DNA of 64,000 nt from Carettochelys insculpta. Lineage: Eukaryota > Chordata > Testudines > Carettochelyidae. Below, one piece after another: positions 1 to 10,476 of this stretch. The position numbers and the translations under genes were made by a program. The notes under the pieces are model-generated. The model saw nothing but the letters and a program-made list of their open reading frames with translations. It was not told the origin of the DNA and did not search any database. The DNA lies in NCBI RefSeq assembly GCF_033958435.1, contig NC_134152.1:13812001-13876000 (forward strand). The letters are read 5' to 3'. The stretch's first letter is position 1. Each line of letters opens with the position of its first letter.

Positions 1-921
1 CTCAGAGCAGTGTTCAATGCCTGCAAACATTTTCGAGATTACCTACATGGCAAAGTAGTCAGGATTCAATACTGCCAATACCTCCACTATGTTTCTACAT
101 CAATCGACAAGGGGGAGCACGATCCCGTGCCCTATGTGCGGAAGCACTCCGATTGTGGAATCGGTGCATCGCCAACAACATAACGTTGAAAGCCTCGTAC
201 TTGCCGGGCGCTCACGACATGAATGCAGATCAGCTGAGCAGGCGCTTCGCAATCACGCACGAATGACAGATCCGCTCCGATCTGCTACAGAGCATTTTTC
301 ATACATGGGGGTTTTCCCCAGATCGATCTGTTTGCCATCCAGTACAACCAAAAAAAAAAAAGTCCCCAGTACTGCTACAGGGCAGGAGTGGGGCGGGGGT
401 CCCTGGGGGACGCATTCATGTTTTCATGGAAGGGCTCCCTACTTTACGCGTTTCCCCTGCAAGGTCTTGCACAAAGCCATAAGAACATAAGAACATAAGA
501 ATGGCCATACTGGGTCAGACCAAACCGATTACCCACCTCCTATCTTGGGTTGCTGCTGGGTAGTCACGTATCGTGGAGCACCCATGGGGACACTCGAGGA
601 AGAAAGAGAAGTTACTCACCTGTAGTAACGATGGTTCTTTGAGATGTGTCCCCGTGGGTGCTCCACCACCTGCCCATCCTCCCTGCTTCGGATCTCTGTT
701 TAGTATTTTTAAGGAGCTTCCGAGGCGGTTGGTCAAGGAACTGGCAGGGACCGGATCGCGCACGTGGCCGGGAGCACGCAAGGGAGCGGCGCAGTCCGGC
801 AGAAACTGCTGGAAAGATCCGACCTGCGGCGCCGGGGCGAGCCCGACACCTATCATGGAGCACCCACGGGGACACATCTCGAAGAACCATCGTTACTACG
901 GCGAGTAACTTCTCTTTATCA
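1..921 (+). mobile_element. DIRS-type retrotransposon copy A, 3' end
   Basis: This is the right-hand end of a DIRS (tyrosine-recombinase) retrotransposon; its left part lies outside the window. Bases 1-478 match the RNase H region of copy D at about 43440-43920, but with frameshifts and stops. Bases 525-921 match the end of copy D: an internal complementary region at about 565-665 and the right terminal repeat at about 850-921. The recombinase gene that should lie between these two parts is missing and is replaced by a 46-base CR1 tail. The copy belongs to the same subfamily as C and D, because it shares the GGGGACACTCGAGGAAGAAAG-type internal repeat. Confidence 0.85.
479..524 (-). mobile_element. 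CR1 LINE, extreme 3' tail only
   Basis: The bases read on the minus strand as the last part of a turtle CR1 (GGTCTGACCCAGTATGGCC) followed by ATGTTCTT repeats, the typical CR1 3' end. The same sequence forms the 3' end of the long CR1 at 17444. It sits exactly where copy A lacks about 1.2 kb compared with copy D. Confidence 0.85.
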
Positions 922-1056
922 TTGCAAACAAACACTTGATTTTCAGCAGATTGGGTGAACTACAAGAGAAAGGGAATGACAAAACACGAAATGCTGCATT
1001 TTACAAATTAGATTTATAATTGACAGAACATAGGTGAAGCAGTTTAATTTATAAAC
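922..1056. other. intron sequence, nothing recognised
   Basis: AT-rich sequence between DIRS copy A and the hAT element. The last 8 bases (1049-1056) are the left target-site duplication of the hAT element. Confidence 0.5.
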
Positions 1057-2022
1057 TAGGGCTGTCAGTCATGCTTAAGTAGTGTGATTATCTCAATCAT
1101 GATTAAAATATTAATCATGAAAATACTAATCACAATTAGTTGCACTGTTAAATAGAATATCAACTGAAATGTATTAAATATTGATGTTATGCATTTTCAG
1201 TATTTCAAATTCAATAAAGTGTACAGTGCTTGCTTTATATTATTGTTTTGATTACAAATAGATGCACTGTAAGAATGGTAAAAAAGTAATTTTCAGTTCA
1301 CCTCACAAGTATTAAAGTGCAAAGTGTTTACCATGAAAGTGTAAATTACAAATGCAGATGTCTTTTTTTGTTACATAAGTGCACTCAAAACAAAATGTAA
1401 AAGTCCAGTCCTACAAGTCGAATTATTCCTACTTTTTGTCTTGCCAGTCTCAAAGACAAAATATGCATTTTATGGGAGAGATTGCTGCCTGCTGCTTATT
1501 TACAGTGTCACCAGAAAATGAGAACAGGTGTTTGTGTGGCACCTGTGTAGCCAACACTGCAAGGTGTTTTCAGCCATATGTGTTAAACATTCATACGACC
1601 CTTCATGCTTTGAACATCATACCAAAGGACATGCTTCCATGCTGATAATGCTCTTTTAAAAACCCACACTAAAAACCCATGCATTAATTAAATTTGTGAC
1701 TGATCTCAAGGGAGAATTGTCAATCTCCTGCAGTGTATTTGCCTGCATTCTGCCATATATTTCATTTTATATTAGTCTTGAATGATGAAACAGCACATGT
1801 TCTTTTTAAGACTGCTTTCCCAGCAGATTTGACAAAATAAAAAGAAGGAACCAGTGTGAGATTTCTAAAGATAACTTCAGCACTTGACCAAGAATCTGAA
1901 GTACCATCCAAAAACATAAGAGGGAAGTGATGTGGAGAATGCTTTTGGAAGACTTGAAAGAGCAACACTGATTCAAAAACTGCGGAACCAAAACCACCAA
2001 AAAGAAAATCAGTTTTCTGTTA

Positions 2023-2270
2023 GTGTCATGTAATTCAGACGATGAAAATGAACATGTATCAGTCCACATCACTTTGAAGTGTTATCAGGCAGAACCCATC
2101 ATCAGGATAGGCACATTTCCCCTAGAATGGTGGTTGAAGCATGAAGGGACATATCCATCTTTAGTGTATCTAGCTTATAAATATTGTGCAGTGCCAACTA
2201 CTACCACTGCTACTGCAGTGTGAATGTCTTTTCTCATTTTCAGGTAATGTTGTAAACGAGAAGCAAAGTA
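2023..2270 (+). pseudogene. hAT transposase remnant, C-terminal dimerisation domain
   Basis: The frame includes PLEWWLKHEGTYPSLVYLA and then KYCAVPTTTT. This is the pattern of the hAT C-terminal dimerisation domain, in which a P-x-x-WW motif is followed by a hydrophobic helix and a VPAT-S segment. A stop at 2221-2223 breaks it; beyond it the reading FSFSGNVVNEK (about 2233-2265) follows in another frame, as the family end would. The catalytic domain that should precede it is not recognisable; only scattered stop-rich fragments remain from 1380 to 2020. The gene is dead. It lies inside the hAT inverted repeats, so it is most likely the element's own transposase. Confidence 0.65.
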
Positions 2271-2303
2271 GGCACCAATTGTAACCAAACTTGTTTTGTC
2301 TGC

Positions 2304-2482
2304 GGGGAGGGATAGCTCAGTGGTTTGAGCATTGGCCTGCTAAGCACAGGGTTGTGAGCTCAATCTTTGAGGAGGCCATTTAGAGATTGCAACAAATAGA
2401 TGTCAGGGATGGTGCTTGGTCCTGCCAAGAGGGCAGGGGACTGGACTAGATGATCTCCTGAGGTCCCTTCTGGTTCTAGGAG
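2304..2482 (+). mobile_element. tRNA-derived SINE (Cry type), copy 1
   Basis: The head looks like a tRNA: TAGCTCAGTGG at 2312-2322 fits the RNA polymerase III A box, and GGTTGTGAGCTCAAT near 2350 is a degenerate B box. The tail, CTGAGGTCCCTTCTGGTTCTA, resembles a CR1 3' end, as in the cryptodiran turtle SINE family. The copy lies inside the hAT element, so it is the younger of the two. A GTGTGTGTGT run follows at 2497-2509. Confidence 0.85.
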
Positions 2483-3044
2483 ATGTGTATCTCCAGTGTG
2501 TGTGTGTGTCTGAGGCTATGTCTAAACTGCAGGTTTCTGTTGGCAGACCAGAAGTCTCCTGGCAGAAGTCTGCCATGTGGCAAGCATTCTGCCAAAATCC
2601 CTCTCTTCCTCGTTCCATGAGGCAGAAAGGATGTCTTGGCAGAGAGTGTTTTCTTGACATTGGCCCTATGTGGACAGCCAAATGTCAGAAAAGCCTCTCC
2701 AGACGGAACTGTCAGCAGCAGATACACAAATGTGGTTCACTATTTGCGTATCTTTTGCCAACAGTTCCCAGCAATCAAGAGACAGCCCAAGTGATTGGTT
2801 GGCTGAACAAGAAGTAGGACTGCATAGACTTGTAAACTCTAAGATTTTGCATTGTTTTATTTTTGAATGTGTTTTTTTGTACATAGTTCTATATTTGTAA
2901 GTTCAGCTTAGATGATGAAGAGCTTGCACTACAGTACTTGTTAGAAGATGAGTTGAAAAATACATTTTTTTTTTCTTTCTAGGGGAAATTTTGTAATTGA
3001 TTAATCATAATTAATTTTAATCAGTTGACAACCTCATTATAAAC

Positions 3045-3146
3045 ATTAGATAAAATTTAGTAAAATTAAAAATGTTAATTTCTATATTTTTGTTACCTTA
3101 GCAATGAATGATTCTAGATTTGAAATATAACTTTTTCCCGTTATAG
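3045..3146 (+). other. intron end before host exon 1
   Basis: AT-rich sequence ending in a polypyrimidine stretch and the acceptor CCCGTTATAG just before the exon. Nothing else is seen. Confidence 0.5.
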
Positions 3147-3281
3147 GTCAAATGCTTGATTCAAAAGCAAATGGCTATATTAAATAATGACGTCTTTAAC
3201 CGTAAACTGGAAAGTTTAAATGGAAGAGTTGAACAAACACAATGTCGAAATAAACATGAAGAAATAGCAATTACATTTCTA
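3147..3281 (+). CDS. ATF7IP2: host gene exon 1 of 7 in window, ATF7IP/ATF7IP2-like
   Basis: The exon has 45 codons in phase 0, an acceptor TTATAG and a donor A|GTAAGT. The peptide is basic and helical; it includes the segments LESLNGRVEQTQCRNKHEE and, before that, IQKQMAILNNDVFNRK. This N/C-x-KHEE pattern running into a LERRI segment in the next exon fits the conserved coiled-coil region of the ATF7IP (MCAF) family. Those are nuclear cofactors that bind the H3K9 methyltransferase SETDB1 and support heterochromatin formation. The identification comes from memory of the family, not from a search. ATF7IP2 is favoured over ATF7IP only because the exons are short and look rapidly evolving. The gene starts upstream of the window, so no start codon is expected here. 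Confidence 0.5.
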
Positions 3282-3586
3282 GTAAGTTTTTTTCATTGTA
3301 CATATAATAAAAGACTGTATTTGTGTTACTGAAAGTCTTGAAATTTGAGAAATGCAGCTATATCATGTGCATAATTTGTGCTACAGTTGCTTGCATTGGC
3401 ATGAAAATTGCATTTCATATGAACTAGTCGTTAAATTTTGTTACCTTTCTATTTTGTAAGATAAACATCAGTTACTATTAGAAGATATTTTGCTACTGCT
3501 TATTAAATGTGCAGAGCAGGATGTGTGCAATCGTGTACTATAGTAGGTTAACACTGAAAGTGAATCGTTTTTTTCTTTCCTTGTAG
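3282..3586 (+). other. intron 1
   Basis: A 305-base AT-rich intron with donor GTAAGT and acceptor TTCCTTGTAG, both good consensus sites. No repeat is recognised in it. Confidence 0.6.
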
Positions 3587-3667
3587 AAGAAAGTGTCTAA
3601 ACTTGAGAGACGTATTAATACCGTGATAGCATTTCAGAAGAAAATATCAAAAATGATCATTAGTAAG
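3587..3667 (+). CDS. ATF7IP2: host gene exon 2 of 7, coiled coil
   Basis: The exon has 27 codons in phase 0 at both ends, with acceptor TTGTAG and donor AAG|GTAAAG. It reads KKVSKLERRINTVIAFQKK and then ISKMIISK. This is an amphipathic helix that continues the coiled coil of the previous exon in the same frame. The uninterrupted frame across both introns, together with the coding-like composition, is the main reason to call these segments exons rather than chance open frames. Confidence 0.55.
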
Positions 3668-5099
3668 GTAAAGTATAATACTTCAATGTAGGGATTTTAT
3701 TAGCAATTAGTCATGAACTCTTAAGCAGTTACAAATGATTTGTACTAAACGTGCATTAAAATAGATTTGAAGGAAGTTGTGTTAATGTTATGTTACACAA
3801 TAGCAACTTAAAAGACTAAACTTCTGCAGATTGGAATCAAAATATGTAAAAAAATTGATGTATTTGCAGTTAAGTTGTTAAATTGAAAGCTTTTGGTTTT
3901 CAGTACAATAAAATACAATTAATTTTTTATTTTTTATTGTTTCTGAGATTGTAGGTAAGCAGCCTCCATTCTTCCCAGAGATAATTGAGTACTTTAGCCC
4001 TTCAGTAGTATAGTCAATAAAACACAAGCATTTCATTTGGAAATCTGGATACAATACAGGCAGAATGGTAGCCTAAGGGAATATTGGTATAGGGCTTTTT
4101 GCTCCCTCATGGACAGACATCTCTTGACATAACATTGAATATTTGTTGGCCAAGAAAACCCACAATTTAGACCAGTGCTAAGTTTTACATAAACTTTCTT
4201 GGGATGCTAATTTAGACTTTTAATTGGTGGCTGGAGATCTTTTAGTGGGCTTTTAAATTTGGGGATGCAGCTCTTCAGCTAGTATAAATTGTAGCTTCAG
4301 TGATTTCACTGTGGCCTTGAGAGTTAACAACATTTGAATATCTGATCCAAGGATTTGAGTAATGCTTGTAGGAATAATCAAATGTACCTGAGCCACAGGT
4401 GTTTGTTTGTTTGTTTGTTTTTTAAAGTATAAATCAGTAGTCTTTCTGTCTAAATTTATATACCCTATCCAGTGTCAAATTTAAAAAATCATGGTCTAAT
4501 GATCTCATTGCAGGGATATCTTCTTCTCCTACGTGATTGCATATTTTCCAAAAAAGTTTCAAGAAACTTTTCTTACACAATAGTATTCTAGGAAAACGTA
4601 ACTAAGACTAAATAGCATATGCAAAACTTCCTTAGGCAAATGATTAACACTTAAAGTAATTTGTGTCACGCTGAAGATTTTTGCTAAATTTGGGAAGACG
4701 GGAATAGACTTTATATTCACAGTCTGTATAATGCATCTTATGAGAAATCACATTGATTTTTGGGGAAGTGGGACACCGTTTGAGCTTAGTGCACCTCAAA
4801 CCCCCCTGCAGCACGGAGCCTACACTGGTGCTCCAGCCTTCCTTGTTCCCCACCCCAAGAGGTTGGAGAGCCAGTGCCAATGTCCTGCTGTTGAGGAGGG
4901 GTGGGATGTATTGAATAAAGTAATGTGCCTCATTGCTGGATCTGGCTTGTGGAGGGAGCAAGCTGCTCCACATATTTCCACTCTCTTCCGGCTGGGGACA
5001 CACTGCCTGGAGACTTTCCTCAGTGCTCCTGTTGGCTGGGATTGCCCCATTCCCCTCATGCAAATATCCCTCAGGTGCACATATCCCCACACCTCAACC
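3668..5099 (+). other. intron 2, left part
   Basis: AT-rich up to about 4700, then more mixed. A GTTT run lies at about 4402-4420. Open frames of 90-183 codons on both strands from 4640 to 5300 reflect C-rich composition and match no family I know. No mobile element is recognised. Confidence 0.4.
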
Positions 5100-5680
5100 T
5101 GCTCCAGTATCCTCCTCCTTCCCCACCCTCAGCCTCTGGCCAGACACACTGCCCACAGCCTGCTCCTCCGCCCTCCCTCCTGGCCAGACACCCAACCCCC
5201 AGGCTGCTCCCCTGCCCTCCCTCCTGGCCAGACACCTGTTAGCCGATGGTCAGGTGAGATGCCACTTATGCACTTGTATTAATACAAGATTTCAACTGCT
5301 ATAGCAGAGCCCACAAGTGACCAGGCTTAGAGCAGCTGAAAGCTGCTGGGTTCTTTGTTTTGTGTTCGGTTTGCACGGTAACAGGAGGAGTCAGGTTACC
5401 ACTTAATCAATTACTTTGTTTATTTATCTAACAAGTTAATCTCTTACGGTTACAATGTTGCTTTGTTTGTTTACCTAGCGAGTTAAGCCCCTAGGGAGGG
5501 CAAGATGGAGTAGAGCAAAAGGCGGGTTCTGTCTGGCTACGCTGCCCGCAGCCTGCTCCTCCGCCCTCTCTGCTGGCCAGACACCCTACCCCAGGCTGCT
5601 CCTCTGCCCTCCCTCCTGGCCAGATACCCTACCCCCAGACTGCTCCTTCACCTTCTCTTGCTCTTGCGCTCCTCCCCAGC
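5100..5680. repeat. C-rich minisatellite, interrupted
   Basis: Units of about 40-45 bases share the core CTGCTCCTCCGCCCTCCCTC followed by CTGGCCAGACACCC. Two to three degenerate units lie at about 5115-5236 and three more at about 5541-5660. Between them is a non-repetitive block at 5237-5540. Confidence 0.7.
5237..5540. mobile_element. insertion inside minisatellite, LTR-like, unclassified
   Basis: About 300 bases interrupt the minisatellite. The block starts TGTTAGCC and ends TCTGGCTAC, so its ends are weakly complementary. The array resumes on the right with GCTGCCCGCAGCC, as expected if the block was inserted. It could be a solo LTR or a small non-autonomous element; there is no coding capacity and no clear target duplication. 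Confidence 0.35.
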
Positions 5681-6688
5681 CAAAAACTCCTATCCCTAGC
5701 CTAATGCTGCGCCTTCCCTCATTTTCAGATCAGAAACGCCTTCTTGTATACTCTCCCTCCTGGTCAGGAACCCCTCTTCCAGCCAGCTCTCTCACAGTAT
5801 CTCCCACTCAGACCCTCCACTTTCACCTTTATTACTGTCCCACTCCTTGGCAGCCCACTACTGCACACAGAACTTTTCTTATTTGGCCTCACCCCAGAGC
5901 CTGGTGCGAGGGCTTATAAAATCTACTAGACTCAGGACCTCAAAAGAGTTGGAACCTGAACGTTGATCTTCCCTGTCTTCTCTACACCCCTCCCTTCTTG
6001 GGGCTGGAGAGCCAATGAAGTGAGACATCTTAGTTAGGGGCCACCTCATTGAGGGCTGTGGTTATTTTTTGTTTTAGGGAGTTGCCTCTCACTTTTATGG
6101 CCCCAGACCCAAAAAGTCACCTCCCCGCCCCGCTTCATAAATAGACAACATTGAAACCTTTAGTTTTGGACATAAATTAATATTTTACTTTATTTAAAAC
6201 AAATTTTGGTAAACTAACATGATAAAGTGCTTAATCTGTTCAATTATTTTGGTATTGGTAATATTTCCTTTCCTAACAGTTACAAATGCCACCTTAGATT
6301 ATAGGTCCATTAGCCTAATATGAATAATTAAGTATTTAAGGTATTTAGAAATAAGCAAATGCATTTTGTCATCATGGGTTGGTGGTCCATGGAGAGGTTT
6401 GCATTGAGCTGGGTAGGCTATGGGCCAAAAGGTTTGAGAACTGGTCTAGTGAATCTGTAAATCTTAATTTTTTGTTATTATAAGGAAAAGATGGAGGATA
6501 ACAAATGACATATAATGTAGATTGTCAGTAACAAGGGAGATTAAAATGGCAAATCACCGAGAAACAAAAAATACCACCTGCTGCTCTGAAAACGAAGTGT
6601 GAGTGAAAGCAAGGGCATCTGACTAACTTATCACTGTTTGTTGTCAGGAGCAGACTTCACGGTAATTTTCTGCATTTCTTTTTCTCAG
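5681..6688 (+). other. intron 2, right part
   Basis: A C-rich shoulder up to about 5900 is followed by AT-rich sequence. At about 6373-6445 a degenerate stretch (GGTGGTCCATGGAGAGGTTTG ... TTTGAGAACTGGTC) resembles the end of a common reptilian hAT-type repeat, but its limits are unclear. The acceptor TTTTTCTCAG precedes exon 3. Confidence 0.4.
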
Positions 6689-6858
6689 TCAAGTCTTCCA
6701 GGTGCAGACTCACGAAATGCAATACTAAATCGCATCAAATCTGCTCCACTGCTTCCTGATAACGTAAATGGACAATCAGTTTCTTCCGTTAAACCTCTGT
6801 CATCATCCCATAGACAAACTGGTTCCGCTTCTGAATGTGTTGCGGAAGAGAATGTAAG
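6689..6858 (+). CDS. ATF7IP2: host gene exon 3 of 7
   Basis: The exon is 170 bases long with acceptor TTTTTCTCAG and donor AAG|GTAGGT. It starts in phase 0 and leaves two bases (AG) that pair with the first base of exon 4. It encodes 56 residues, including SRNAILNRIKSAPLLPDN and a Ser-rich tail ending CVAEENV. The segment looks disordered and low in complexity. It has no domain I can name, which fits the linker that follows the coiled coil in ATF7IP-family proteins. The intron that follows is 29 kb long and holds the first group of nested elements. Confidence 0.55.
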
Positions 6859-6904
6859 GTAGGTGCCCATAATGACAAATAGGTTTAATAAATACAGCAA
6901 CACC

Positions 6905-7270
6905 CCGACTTACATGCTGGTTGCATCCTAGTTGGGAGGGCTGTTAGACCCACCAGAGAGCCACCTGGCTGGGGGCAATCCTGGGAGCTGGCCAGGTGGT
7001 GCAGTGCTCCACCTGCCGGCTCCAGGCCCCACTCCCCCCAGCTGGGGAGAAGCTATGTGCCATGGCTCACCTTCTCCCCAGCTTCCCCCAGCTGGTAGAG
7101 CTGGGGGGCAGTCTAGCGGGGGGGGGGGGGGGTTTCTCCCCGGCTTCCCCCCAGCTAGGGGAGACGGGCAGGCAGATAGCCCAGGGGTGGGGCACGGCTT
7201 CGCCCCAGCTTCCCGCAGCTGGGGAGAGCCGGGGGGCTGAAGCACAGAGCTGGTAGAGTAGGTGCACTGT
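6905..7270. repeat. GC-rich repeat with CAGCTGGGG motif
   Basis: The motif CAGCTGGGGAGA and its complement TCTCCCCAGCTT recur several times in both orientations, and a run of 14 G lies at about 7119-7132. The open frames on both strands here are by-products of the composition. The G run is a likely place for assembly error. Confidence 0.6.
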
Positions 7271-7519
7271 GGCCATCCCCCAGCCCCTGGAAACCCCAGG
7301 AGTGTGTCGCCTATGTATGCAAATGATGCACAGGTAGGGTTTCCCTCACTGACATAGACTCACTTTAACCTAATTAACGTGCAAGTTAAAATCGTGGAAA
7401 GAGGAGTTTTACTGTATAGCCCACATATTATGTATAGCTTTAGAGCATTTACATGGACATCACAAGTTACAGCTATTCGAGCATATTTGCAGAATGAACG
7501 ATGAATCAAGACTCTGGTA
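7271..7519. other. intron 3, nothing recognised
   Basis: Mixed-composition intron sequence between the GC-rich repeat and a LINE fragment. No structure is seen. Confidence 0.4.
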
Positions 7520-7725
7520 TTCAGCATAATGGACGGTTCAAATAGGAGAGGCAGACCCCACAGAGAATGGGTAGATGATGTGGTAGATTGGTGCGGAGCT
7601 AGTTTGCAGAAACTAAGGCACTCCACAGTGGAAAGGGAAAGATAGAAGAAAATAGCGAGGGAGGCATCAGACACCAATGGGTGCTGAGCCCATGGTGGTT
7701 GAAGATGATGATGATGACAGTTAGA
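7520..7725 (+). mobile_element. non-LTR retrotransposon 3' fragment
   Basis: The frame from 7528 reads MDGSNRRGRPHREWVDDVVD followed by WCGASLQKLRHS, then stops. This resembles the extreme C-terminus of a group of vertebrate non-LTR retrotransposon ORF2 proteins, in which an RRGRP-x-x-x-W-DD motif is common. A GATGATGATGATGAC tail at about 7705-7720 fits the trinucleotide 3' tail of RTE-like LINEs. Only about 200 bases remain. Confidence 0.5.
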
Positions 7726-8370
7726 ACCAGGACTGGTGGCTGCCAACAAACTTTATGGGACCACAGGAAACTTGGCCACACCCATGAGAAGTGGTTGTGC
7801 AGCTGACTAAAATCATGCCAGATTACGGAGTTTGCTGGAAGAGAGAATTCTGGATTAGAGAGGTTCAATCTGTAGCATAAATTCATATGGTTTTTCTTTT
7901 CAAGGGCCTGATTCTCTTTCCATTGGAAACACACACATGCATTTCATGATTTCCATGTCAGTAAATGATTAGACCTCAAGTCCATAAAGTCTTTCAAGAG
8001 TAACAGGTTAATGAAGATGCTGATTCTGTGTAAAAAGAAAGCAGAAACAAGAGTCCCATTGTGGCTACAGAGTCCCTCTCGCTTTAGGGAGTCTGTACTA
8101 TATAATTCTGTCTGTGAGTGACAGGTGCATTTGATAGGTGATATCTCTTCAAATCCCAGTTGTGATGAACTGCTGCAAAACAGTAGTTGCACTTTAAAAA
8201 GGAATAATTATTTTTTGTGTTGATTTGGTTTTTTGGTTCACCAATCCAAAATTCTGCCTTTATAAACTTTAGTCTCCAGTGACAAGGAAGCTCTTTTCAT
8301 GGGAGAATGAGTCACTGAGGCCTCTTTTTCTAGAGGGTCATCAATAATTAGCTGGCTACATTTACCCTGT
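7726..8370. other. intron 3, nothing recognised
   Basis: AT-rich intron sequence without clear repeats or coding potential. Confidence 0.4.
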
Positions 8371-8978
8371 GACTACATCTACACTACAGCAATCTTTCAA
8401 AAGACATCCTTCCAGAAGATCTCTTCCAAAAGAACTTCTTTCAAAAGAGTAAAAACAACAAGAAGTCCTGTGGCACCTTATAGACTAACAGATATTTTGA
8501 AGCATAAGCTTTCATGGGCAAAGACCTGCTTTGTCGGATGCTCCAAAATAATTGTTAATTTATACGGTGCCACAGGACTTCTTGTTGTTTTTACAGATAC
8601 AGACTAACATGGCTACCCCCTGATACTTTTCAAAAGAGTGCATCAACACACTAAAAAGCAGATCAAAGAGTGACGTGTTTTTTCAAAAGAGAGTGCCCGC
8701 ACAGTCCCTGCTCTTTTGAAGGAAGGGGTCAGGAATTGAAAAATCAGGTGCCATGAGGAGTGCTCTTTTGAAAAAAAAAATAGAACATGGAAGCTTTTGA
8801 AAGAAGGTGGTCTTCCTGAAATTACAGGAGCGGAAGAGGACTTTTGAAAGGTGTACCAAGTTTTTTCAATTTAATTTCGAAAGAATGCTTTTTGTGCATA
8901 GATGCTCCACTGGATATTTTGAAAGAGCCCGTTCTTTCAAAAAATATTTTGAAAGAATTTGCTAGTGTAGAAGTGGCC
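8371..8978. mobile_element. Harbinger-like MITE with internal insertion
   Basis: The left end GACTACATCTACACTACAGC matches the complement of the right end, GGCCACTTCTACACTAGC, and both continue into ATTCTTTCAAAA-type sequence. Short TTTGAAAG palindromes fill the interior. TGT flanks both ends and could be a 3-base duplication. The ends resemble those of the complete Harbinger element at 9997 (GGCTGTGTCTATAC). The interior is interrupted at 8446-8630. Confidence 0.6.
8446..8630. mobile_element. Penelope-like terminal repeat fragment (probable)
   Basis: The sequence AACAACAAGAAGTCCTGTGGC and its complement at 8568-8590 bracket a hairpin. GACTAACAGATATTTTGAAGC and AGCTTTCATGGGCAAAGACC lie in between, and ACAGACTAACATGGCTACCC follows. 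The same TAGACTAACA ... GAGCTTTCGTGGG pattern flanks the Penelope-like pair at 58838-60703, so this is probably a terminal repeat of a related element inserted in the MITE. Confidence 0.5.
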
Positions 8979-9996
8979 TGTGTGTGTTGGGTACAAACAG
9001 AATCAAGCAGACATTCTGAATTGGAGGGCTTGAAACATACGTTAAATTCCAGTTGAATGTCTTAATATATCATATATTTGTTATTGAGTCTATCTGTGCA
9101 TGTAGTTTTAGAAACTCTTTGCATCTATCACAATTTTTTTCTTCTTTTGTGATCTCTGTTGTGCTTTGAGTATTCAGGTGTCTCTAATTTATGGCAGTGT
9201 ACATGCATTGGACATGGGCAGATATATGTTACACCTCGGTTTTTAATTTTGCTCTTCATTGGTCTGCTTCTGGATTTCCATCTCTAACTACACTTACTGT
9301 GCAGTTATCAGTATGTTTTGTGACTGCTGTATGAAGTATGCATATCAAAGGAACAAGAAATAAACTAATATAGCACTTCACATCTTTCTTCATAATTAGA
9401 GCTGTGAGAATAACAAAAACACTTGAAATATTTTTGTGAAATACACAAAATTAGTATCTGTTCATGTAACATTTACCAAGGTGTATAAGCAAAGAAATAA
9501 TGGATTCAGTGGTATGGAAGTAATCAGTCAAATTATTTTACAATTCTGCAATCTCTAGCCATGGGGAATTAGAAATGTTTGTTGTGAATAACCTTTCTTT
9601 AAGGTTCTTTCAGTTCAATAAGAACCTAAACTACAGTATTAACTTGTTTTTAGCCATTTTACATGTGAAAATAACATTTTTAAATGTAAATTGTTGCTTC
9701 AATCAGTTCTTTTAGTATATGGCACCTTATTACAATTTATTTTGAATTTGTTTTGGAATGTATATACTATATGCACCTGCTCTTCAGTAGATGAATATGT
9801 AATTTAAAAAAAACACAAAACTTTGGTTAAGCTTCTGAAAATGCACACATTTTGATTTTGTCCACTAGATTTTGAGATTCTCAGATCTTAAAAATTTCAG
9901 TCTTACTGAGACTGTCTTCCATAGCAAATACCCAGAGATTTACCCTCCTCATTCAGGCAGGCTTAAGGACTAACTTAAAGTACATTTACACCCTGT
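8979..9996. other. intron 3, AT-rich, nothing recognised
   Basis: About 1 kb of AT-rich sequence. No coding potential, inverted repeats or known repeat ends were noticed. Confidence 0.4.
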
Positions 9997-10476
9997 GGCT
10001 GTGTCTATACTACTAGATAAAATTGACTTTGAAAGCACTATCTCAATATTAAAATGTCACTGTCTTCACGGTTAATACTATTAGCTTGATTTATTGAGCC
10101 GTCATAACAAAATATCAGTATTACAGGATGCGTATAGTGTCAATTTAAAATCTCGAATCAAGGTTAGTGTGGAAGCACCATGTCTTTAATTCGAATTTAT
10201 TAGCCTTCAGAAGTGTCCTGTATGTATCCCACAAAGCTACGCGGTGACCCTCCATGTATGGCTGCTTTGTTATATGCTGCTCTCTATCCAGGTGCACAGG
10301 CAGAAGGTCACAGGAAACCCATGAAGTTTTGATTGAATTTGAATTAGAATTGGAATTCAGCAGTGTCCACTCCCGGTAAATATAAAGGGTGACCATTGTG
10401 AAAAAAATTCCTTTTCCCATCACATCACACTGCATCAATAGCCATTGCATTGTATTATTAGCCATCTTCTGCGATC

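Larger units (their letters stand above)
1057..3036 (+). mobile_element. hAT DNA transposon, decayed
   Basis: The ends are imperfect inverted repeats: TAGGGCTGTCA at the left, and TGACAACCTCA at the right, whose complement is TGAGGTTGTCA. They are flanked by an identical 8-base duplication, TTATAAAC, at 1049-1056 and 3037-3044. An 8-base duplication is the hallmark of hAT transposons. Next to both ends lie AT-rich TTAATCATGATTAA-type palindromes. Inside are a remnant of the transposase C-terminus (2023-2270), a SINE (2304-2482) and a short TG run. The element is about 1.8 kb without the SINE. Confidence 0.8.

Noticed and set aside
2304..2375. tRNA gene
   Set aside because: The A and B boxes belong to a SINE head: the sequence continues into a CR1-like tail, a second copy exists at 61793, and the cloverleaf is not complete.
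2511..2830. Possible MITE starting GAGGCTATGTCTAAACTGCAGG
   Set aside because: The left end looks like the Harbinger MITE ends, but I could not find a matching inverted end to the right.
4640..5304. Several 90-183 codon frames on both strands
   Set aside because: They overlap each other in C-rich and minisatellite sequence and show no domain or conserved motif.
6928..7276. Pro/Gly-rich frames on both strands
   Set aside because: They come from the GC-rich repeat with the CAGCTGGGG motif and a long G run, not from a gene.
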